From DATGWF01 sp035299585 (GTDB lineage Bacteria > Actinomycetota > Actinomycetes > Actinomycetales > Microbacteriaceae): a DNA stretch of 12,713 nucleotides. Where the stretch lies: NCBI GenBank assembly GCA_035299585.1, contig DATGWF010000044.1, positions 1 to 12,713 of the forward strand. Reading direction: 5' to 3'. This document shows, in pieces, positions 9,347-12,713 of the stretch; within the stretch, counting starts at the first letter, position 1, and the number at the start of each line of letters is the position of its first letter. The notes under the pieces are model-generated. The model was not told the DNA's origin. It saw nothing but the letters and a program-made list of their open reading frames with translations, and did no database searches. The position numbers were made by a program, and so were the translations under genes.

Positions 9347-10949
9347 CGTCGCCTCCCGTCCCGTCTGGCGAAATGGGAACCGGCTTTCCACTTCGGGCCG
9401 CACCGACACGGCGCGGGAGCGTGAGGACGAAATTCGATCCGGCCCCGGGCCTCGACCACAGCTCAATGATTCCACCGTGGGCGTGAGCGTCCTCGAGCGA
9501 TATGGCAAGTCCAAGACCCGTGCCGCCAATCGTCCGGGCACGGGCCGGGTCGGCGCGCCAGAATCGGTCGAACGCGCGCAACTGTTCCTCCTCGGTCATG
9601 CCGAGGCCGTGGTCGCGGACTCCAATCGCAACGGAAGAGGTATTGGAATCGATCGTGATCTCAATCGGGCGACCCTCGCCGTGCTCAATGGCGTTTCCGA
9701 GGAGATTGCGCACGACGCGTCGGATTCGGCGCGGGTCCACTTCCGCATCGAAGTGCCCTCCCGGTGCCGTGATGGTGATCACCGAACCGCGGCCTTCGGC
9801 GAGCGCACGAAGTGTGGCGGTGACGTCCTCCACGAGGTGCACCAGATTGGTGGGTTCGGCGTCGAGCTGGATGGATCCGGCGTCGTATCGGCTGATTTCG
9901 AGCAGATCGGCCAACAGCTCTTCAAAGCGAATCGTTTGGTCGTGCAGGAGTTCGATGGTTCGCGTAATCTGCGGTTCGGCCGAGTCTCGGTCGGTGTAGA
10001 GCATTTCACTCGCGAGTCGAATGGTGGTGAGCGGCGTCCGGAGTTCGTGGGAGACGTCGGATACAAATCGCTGCTGCATCGTGGACAGGTTTGCGAGTTC
10101 GGAGATCTGCGCTTGCAGGCTGTCGGCCATACCGTTGAACGATCGCGCGAGCGTGGCGATTTCGTCCGAGCCCTGAGCGGGGAGCCGCACGTCGAGGTCG
10201 CCACGGGCGAGTCGCTGACTCGACTCGGCGGCCGTACGCACCGGGCTCACAACCCAGCGGACGGTGAACCAAATGATGGCACCGAGGAGCACGAGCAAAA
10301 TGATGGCTCCCGCGATACCGATACTCTGCATGCTCGCGAGCGCCGCCTGGGTTTGCGTGAGTGGGTAGCCGAGGTAGAGCTCGTAGACGCCGGCGGTCGA
10401 CGGCAACGTCAACACCGAACCGACCACGACGCCAGGGACGAAGGTCCCTGAGCTGGATCGGAGCGTGACCGATTGCCAGAATTGGCCGTCCGGGCTCGCT
10501 TGAACGCGGGCGCGAAGCTCGGGCGTGATGACCGCACTGAGCGCACTCGCCACGCGGTCTTGCGGTGCGATGGGGCTCGACTCCTGGTCGGGGACCCGGT
10601 ACACGGCAATGAGATCGGTCGTGGCAGTCGCTGAGATGGAGCGCAACGTCGAGTTCATGACGGTCTGCACCGCGGTCGCATCCGAGGCATCGGACGACTG
10701 CAGAATGGTGTTCGCGGCACTCGTCGCTTGAGCCGAAAGCGTCAGAACCTGATTGAGCTGCGACTGGAACAGATTCGCTGCGACGGTATAGCTGATGGTC
10801 AGACCGATAACGAGGACGGCCGTTCCGGCGAGAGCGAGGGTGCTGGACACGACGCGGACCTGCATGGAGCGGCGCCAGAGGTCGGCGAGTTCGCGGGGCC
10901 ACCTGCGCCAATTCGACCAGTCGCCACGACTCGCCATGAACGGACTCAC
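9336..10949 (-). CDS. mtrB: MtrB sensor histidine kinase
   Basis: This is the membrane sensor of the MtrAB two-component system, which in actinobacteria controls cell-wall hydrolases, division and osmotic responses. It has 537 residues. TM1 is near 33-55, an extracellular sensor region lies about 56-207, and TM2 near 208-230. A HAMP domain follows (about 230-283, with SDEIATLARSFNGMADSL). The H-box SHELRTPLTTIRLA carries phospho-acceptor His301. The N-box NLLGNAIEH is at 415-423, the G1 box DHGLGM at 446-451 and the G2 box GGTGLGLAI at 475-483. The start is taken as GTG 10949, which shares one base with the mtrA stop and has GGAG ten bases upstream. ATG 10937 is an alternative, four residues shorter, with a weaker ribosome site. 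All catalytic motifs look intact, so it should be an active kinase for the MtrA encoded just upstream. Confidence 0.96.
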   Translation of the reverse strand: MSPFMASRGDWSNWRRWPRELADLWRRSMQVRVVSSTLALAGTAVLVIGLTISYTVAANLFQSQLNQVLTLSAQATSAANTILQSSDASDATAVQTVMNSTLRSISATATTDLIAVYRVPDQESSPIAPQDRVASALSAVITPELRARVQASPDGQFWQSVTLRSSSGTFVPGVVVGSVLTLPSTAGVYELYLGYPLTQTQAALASMQSIGIAGAIILLVLLGAIIWFTVRWVVSPVRTAAESSQRLARGDLDVRLPAQGSDEIATLARSFNGMADSLQAQISELANLSTMQQRFVSDVSHELRTPLTTIRLASEMLYTDRDSAEPQITRTIELLHDQTIRFEELLADLLEISRYDAGSIQLDAEPTNLVHLVEDVTATLRALAEGRGSVITITAPGGHFDAEVDPRRIRRVVRNLLGNAIEHGEGRPIEITIDSNTSSVAIGVRDHGLGMTEEEQLRAFDRFWRADPARARTIGGTGLGLAISLEDAHAHGGIIELWSRPGAGSNFVLTLPRRVGAARSGKPVPISPDGTGGDDEV

Positions 10950-11629
10950 TAGACGGTCGCTCCGGCACGGTACCCGACGCCGCGGACCGTCATCACGATT
11001 TTGGGATTGTCAGGATCGTGTTCCACCTTGGCCCGCAAACGCTGCACGTGGACATTCACGAGGCGAGTGTCGGCCTTGTACTGGTACCCCCACACCTCAT
11101 CGAGGAGCTGTTCGCGCGTAAACACCTGCCCCGGGTTGGATGCGAGTGCCACGAGGAGATCGAACTCGAGCGGGGTGAGGGTCAGCACATCGTCGCCCCG
11201 ACGGACCTCGTGCGCGGCAACCGAGATGGTCACATCGCCGACGCGCAATGTCTCCGCACCCACCTGCTGCGGCGCCGGACGCAACCGGGTGCGCACGCGC
11301 GCGATGAGTTCCTTCGGGTTGAAGGGTTTGACGATGTAGTCATCGGCGCCGGACTCGAGTCCGCGGACGACGTCTGCCGTGTCGCCGCGCGCGGTGAGCA
11401 TGATGATGGGCACGCCGGACTCGGCCCGCAAGTGCGTGCAGACGTCGATGCCGTCCATGCCGGGAAGCATGACGTCGAGCAAAACGAGGTCGGGCTGTGT
11501 GGACCGGAACGCGGCGAGGGCTGCCGCACCGTCGGAACAGAACGCGGGTTCGAAACCCTCGGTGCGGAGCACGATGCCGATCATTTCGGCGAGCGCAAGG
11601 TCGTCGTCAACCACCAGGATGCGACCCAC
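10949..11629 (-). CDS. mtrA: MtrA response regulator (OmpR/PhoB family)
   Basis: This is the DNA-binding partner of MtrB, 226 residues, close to the 228 of M. tuberculosis MtrA. The receiver domain shows the acidic cluster VVDDD (6-10), phospho-acceptor Asp52 in LVLLDVMLPGMDGIDVC, Thr79 in IMLTA and Lys101 in YIVKPF. The winged-helix DNA-binding domain (about 127-224) has LTPLEFDLLVALA, QVFTREQLLDEVWGY and the recognition-helix segment DTRLVNVHVQRLRAKVE, nearly identical to known MtrA. The start is GTG 11629 with GGAGG seven bases upstream; an upstream extension in frame has no match. It is the first gene of the mtrA-mtrB-lpqB operon. A weak promoter (11658-11687) and a nested inverted repeat (11692-11747) lie just ahead of it. 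Confidence 0.97.
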   Translation of the reverse strand: MGRILVVDDDLALAEMIGIVLRTEGFEPAFCSDGAAALAAFRSTQPDLVLLDVMLPGMDGIDVCTHLRAESGVPIIMLTARGDTADVVRGLESGADDYIVKPFNPKELIARVRTRLRPAPQQVGAETLRVGDVTISVAAHEVRRGDDVLTLTPLEFDLLVALASNPGQVFTREQLLDEVWGYQYKADTRLVNVHVQRLRAKVEHDPDNPKIVMTVRGVGYRAGATV

Positions 11630-11657
11630 GTGCGTACCTCCGTCTTTCGGTGGTTGC

Positions 11658-11687
11658 AGTTTAGGGGACGCTCGACGGCAGAGAAAA
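11658..11687 (-). promoter_or_regulatory. Candidate mtrA operon promoter
   Basis: On the - strand, TAAACT (11663-11658, fits TANNNT) lies 18 bases after TTTTCT (11687-11682, three of six bases of the -35 consensus). It would start transcription about 20 bases before the mtrA ribosome site. The -35 is weak, so this is a suggestion only. Confidence 0.35.
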
Positions 11688-11691
11688 GCGA

Positions 11692-11747
11692 CGGCCGGGG
11701 GCTTCTGTACCCCACGAATGGGATTCAGCCCCCCAGCGCCCCGGCCG
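11692..11747. repeat. Nested inverted repeat upstream of mtrA
   Basis: Outer arms CGGCCGGGG (11692-11700) and CCCCGGCCG (11739-11747) match over 9 bp. A competing middle pair GGGGGCT (11697-11703) and AGCCCCC (11727-11733) matches over 7 bp. Inside the latter, CCCA (11711-11714) and TGGG (11719-11722) enclose CGAA, which reads TTCG on the - strand. It begins 5 bases upstream of the candidate mtrA -35. It may be a protein-binding site or, if transcription starts further upstream, a leader RNA hairpin. Confidence 0.55.
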
Positions 11748-11878
11748 GCGCAAGATTCAGTGTTGCGCGAGCCACCGACATTGCTGCGGAATACTCCTTT
11801 CAGTTGCGCGCGACGCCCGACCTGCCGGTCGGGAATCCACATGGCGCCGACGCGCTGCTCGAACGCCCCGAGTAGCGC

Positions 11879-11914
11879 GCAGCGCAGCGTTACGCTCGAG
11901 CTATCCCGCGCTGC
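11879..11914. repeat. Small inverted repeat upstream of the aquaporin gene
   Basis: Arms GCAGCGC (11879-11885) and GCGCTGC (11908-11914) enclose 22 bases that include a minor AGCG-TTA-CGCT hairpin (11886-11896). It ends 60 bases before the aquaporin start. In GC-rich DNA a 7-bp match over this distance may be chance. Confidence 0.25.
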
Positions 11915-11974
11915 ACTCACCACGAGTTCGACGTGCCGCCGGCACAGTGCCGCGTTGGGGGGAAGGACACTCTC

Positions 11975-12700
11975 ATGGCTGAGCAATCGGCTCCGACGCT
12001 CGCCCAAAAACTCTCCGCAGAGTTCCTGGGCACCTTTATCTTGGTGTTCACCGTCATCGGTGCAGCCCTCTTCGCGGCTGGATTCGGGAATGGCGAAGGC
12101 GGATTCAACGTCGGCTTCCTCGGCGTAGCACTCGCACTCGGATTCGGCGTGCTCGCGTCGGCGTATGCCTTTGGCGGCATTTCGGGCGGCCACTTCAATC
12201 CGGCCGTCACCGTCGGGCTTGCGACCGCTGGAAGGTTTGCCTGGTCGGGCGTGCTCCCCTACGTCGTCGCTCAGGCGCTCGGCGCAGTCGCGGGCGCGGC
12301 CGTGCTGTGGACACTCAAGGGATTCGACGGCTCCGCTTTCGTTGGCGCTTCCACCGGTTACGGCGAGCTGTCGCCCGCCGGGTTTGACCTCGGGAGCGCG
12401 TTCCTCATCGAAACGGTTGCGACCGCGGTGTTCGTTCTCATCATTCTCGGCGTGACGGGCGCCCGCGGCGCGGGGAACCTGGCACCGATTGCCATCGGAC
12501 TCACACTGAGCGCGCTCGCAATCGTCGCCATCCCGGTGTCGAATGCGTCGTTCAACCCGGCACGTTCGCTCGGCACGGCCGTATTCGCCGGCGGTGCGGC
12601 AATGGAGCAGCTGTGGCTCTCCGTCGCTGCCCCCGTGCTCGGTGCGGTCATCGCCGCGCTCGTGACGCGCCTCGTGCTCGAACCGGCTCGAAAGGGCTAG
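11975..12700 (+). CDS. Aquaporin / MIP family channel (AqpZ-like) with an atypical selectivity filter
   Basis: The protein is an inner-membrane channel of the major intrinsic protein family, 241 residues, close to the E. coli AqpZ length. It has six hydrophobic segments and both half-helix NPA motifs: GGHFNPAVTVGL (Asn75-Pro76-Ala77) and NASFNPARSLG (Asn194-Pro195-Ala196). TGYGELSPAGFD and APIAIGLTL match AqpZ text. Aligned by eye to AqpZ, the aromatic/arginine filter reads Leu55, Ala182, Ala191, Arg197 instead of Phe43, His174, Thr183, Arg189. The water-specific pattern is therefore not kept, and the pore should be wider and less polar. The loop between the second and third helices lacks the long insertion of typical GlpF proteins. 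ATG 11975 has GGAAGGA seven bases upstream; a 14-residue upstream extension is not needed. It is divergent from mtrA and ends 13 bases before the window edge, so any operon partner is not visible. Confidence 0.93.
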   Translation: MAEQSAPTLAQKLSAEFLGTFILVFTVIGAALFAAGFGNGEGGFNVGFLGVALALGFGVLASAYAFGGISGGHFNPAVTVGLATAGRFAWSGVLPYVVAQALGAVAGAAVLWTLKGFDGSAFVGASTGYGELSPAGFDLGSAFLIETVATAVFVLIILGVTGARGAGNLAPIAIGLTLSALAIVAIPVSNASFNPARSLGTAVFAGGAAMEQLWLSVAAPVLGAVIAALVTRLVLEPARKG

Positions 12701-12713
12701 GCCACATCCAGAC

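Larger units (their letters stand above)
11630..11974. other. Intergenic region between mtrA and the aquaporin gene
   Basis: This 345-base gap lies between divergent genes. I see no credible coding frame in it: open frames crossing it continue from mtrA read in other phases. It holds the candidate mtrA promoter (11658-11687), a nested inverted repeat (11692-11747), a smaller repeat (11879-11914) and the ribosome site of the aquaporin gene (GGAAGGA, 11961-11967). I found no convincing -35/-10 pair for the aquaporin gene. No tRNA or other known RNA was recognised. Confidence 0.6.

Noticed and set aside
11886..11896. TACGCT at 11891-11896 as a -10 box for the aquaporin gene
   Set aside because: No acceptable -35 sequence at 16-19 bases upstream, and the hexamer lies within a small inverted repeat.
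11630..12193. Long in-frame extension upstream of the mtrA start
   Set aside because: The family begins at GRILVVDDD, right after GTG 11629 with a strong ribosome site. The extension runs through the intergenic region and antisense into the aquaporin gene.

Overview
The window is high-G+C DNA carrying the conserved actinobacterial envelope and translocation block mtrA-mtrB-lpqB-(comF)-hpf-secA. The MtrA/MtrB pair, the LpqB lipoprotein and a SecA without a C-terminal zinc motif all point to Actinobacteria. Protein style (SecA, the two-half FtsX permease, frequent GTG starts) suggests Microbacteriaceae or a close relative. The family-level placement is an impression from reading the proteins, not a computed result.

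Layout, left to right. (1) Positions 1-953 hold the C-terminal two thirds of 6-phosphogluconate dehydrogenase, cut by the window edge. (2) Positions 1064-3206 hold a two-gene ABC exporter operon on the + strand: a MacB/LolD-type ATPase followed one base later by a compact ten-helix FtsX-type permease. (3) A perfect 15-bp hairpin at 3221-3255 separates it from the convergent secA (3263-6007, - strand). (4) Upstream of secA on the same strand is hpf (6169-6810), a long-form hibernation promoting factor with a good promoter of its own at 6878-6906. (5) comF (6993-7673) lies on the + strand, opposite to the block around it, and its stop codon overlaps the stop of lpqB. (6) lpqB, mtrB and mtrA (7670-11629, - strand) form a tightly overlapped operon transcribed mtrA to mtrB to lpqB. 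(7) A 345-base gap with inverted repeats separates mtrA from a divergent + strand aquaporin (11975-12700).

Functionally, MtrAB is the essential two-component system coupling cell-wall and division state to transcription, with LpqB as its lipoprotein modulator. SecA drives Sec-dependent export, including that of LpqB. HPF silences ribosomes at rest. The ABC exporter and the aquaporin are membrane transporters with no identified substrate link to this block.

The genes are mostly ordinary housekeeping genes, and I see no phage, transposon, CRISPR, toxin-antitoxin or defence system. The points worth a second look are the reversed comF with its tail-to-tail stop overlap, an aquaporin whose selectivity-filter positions (apart from the Arg) differ from the water-specific pattern, a BceB-like permease lacking an extracellular domain, and a nested inverted repeat upstream of mtrA.
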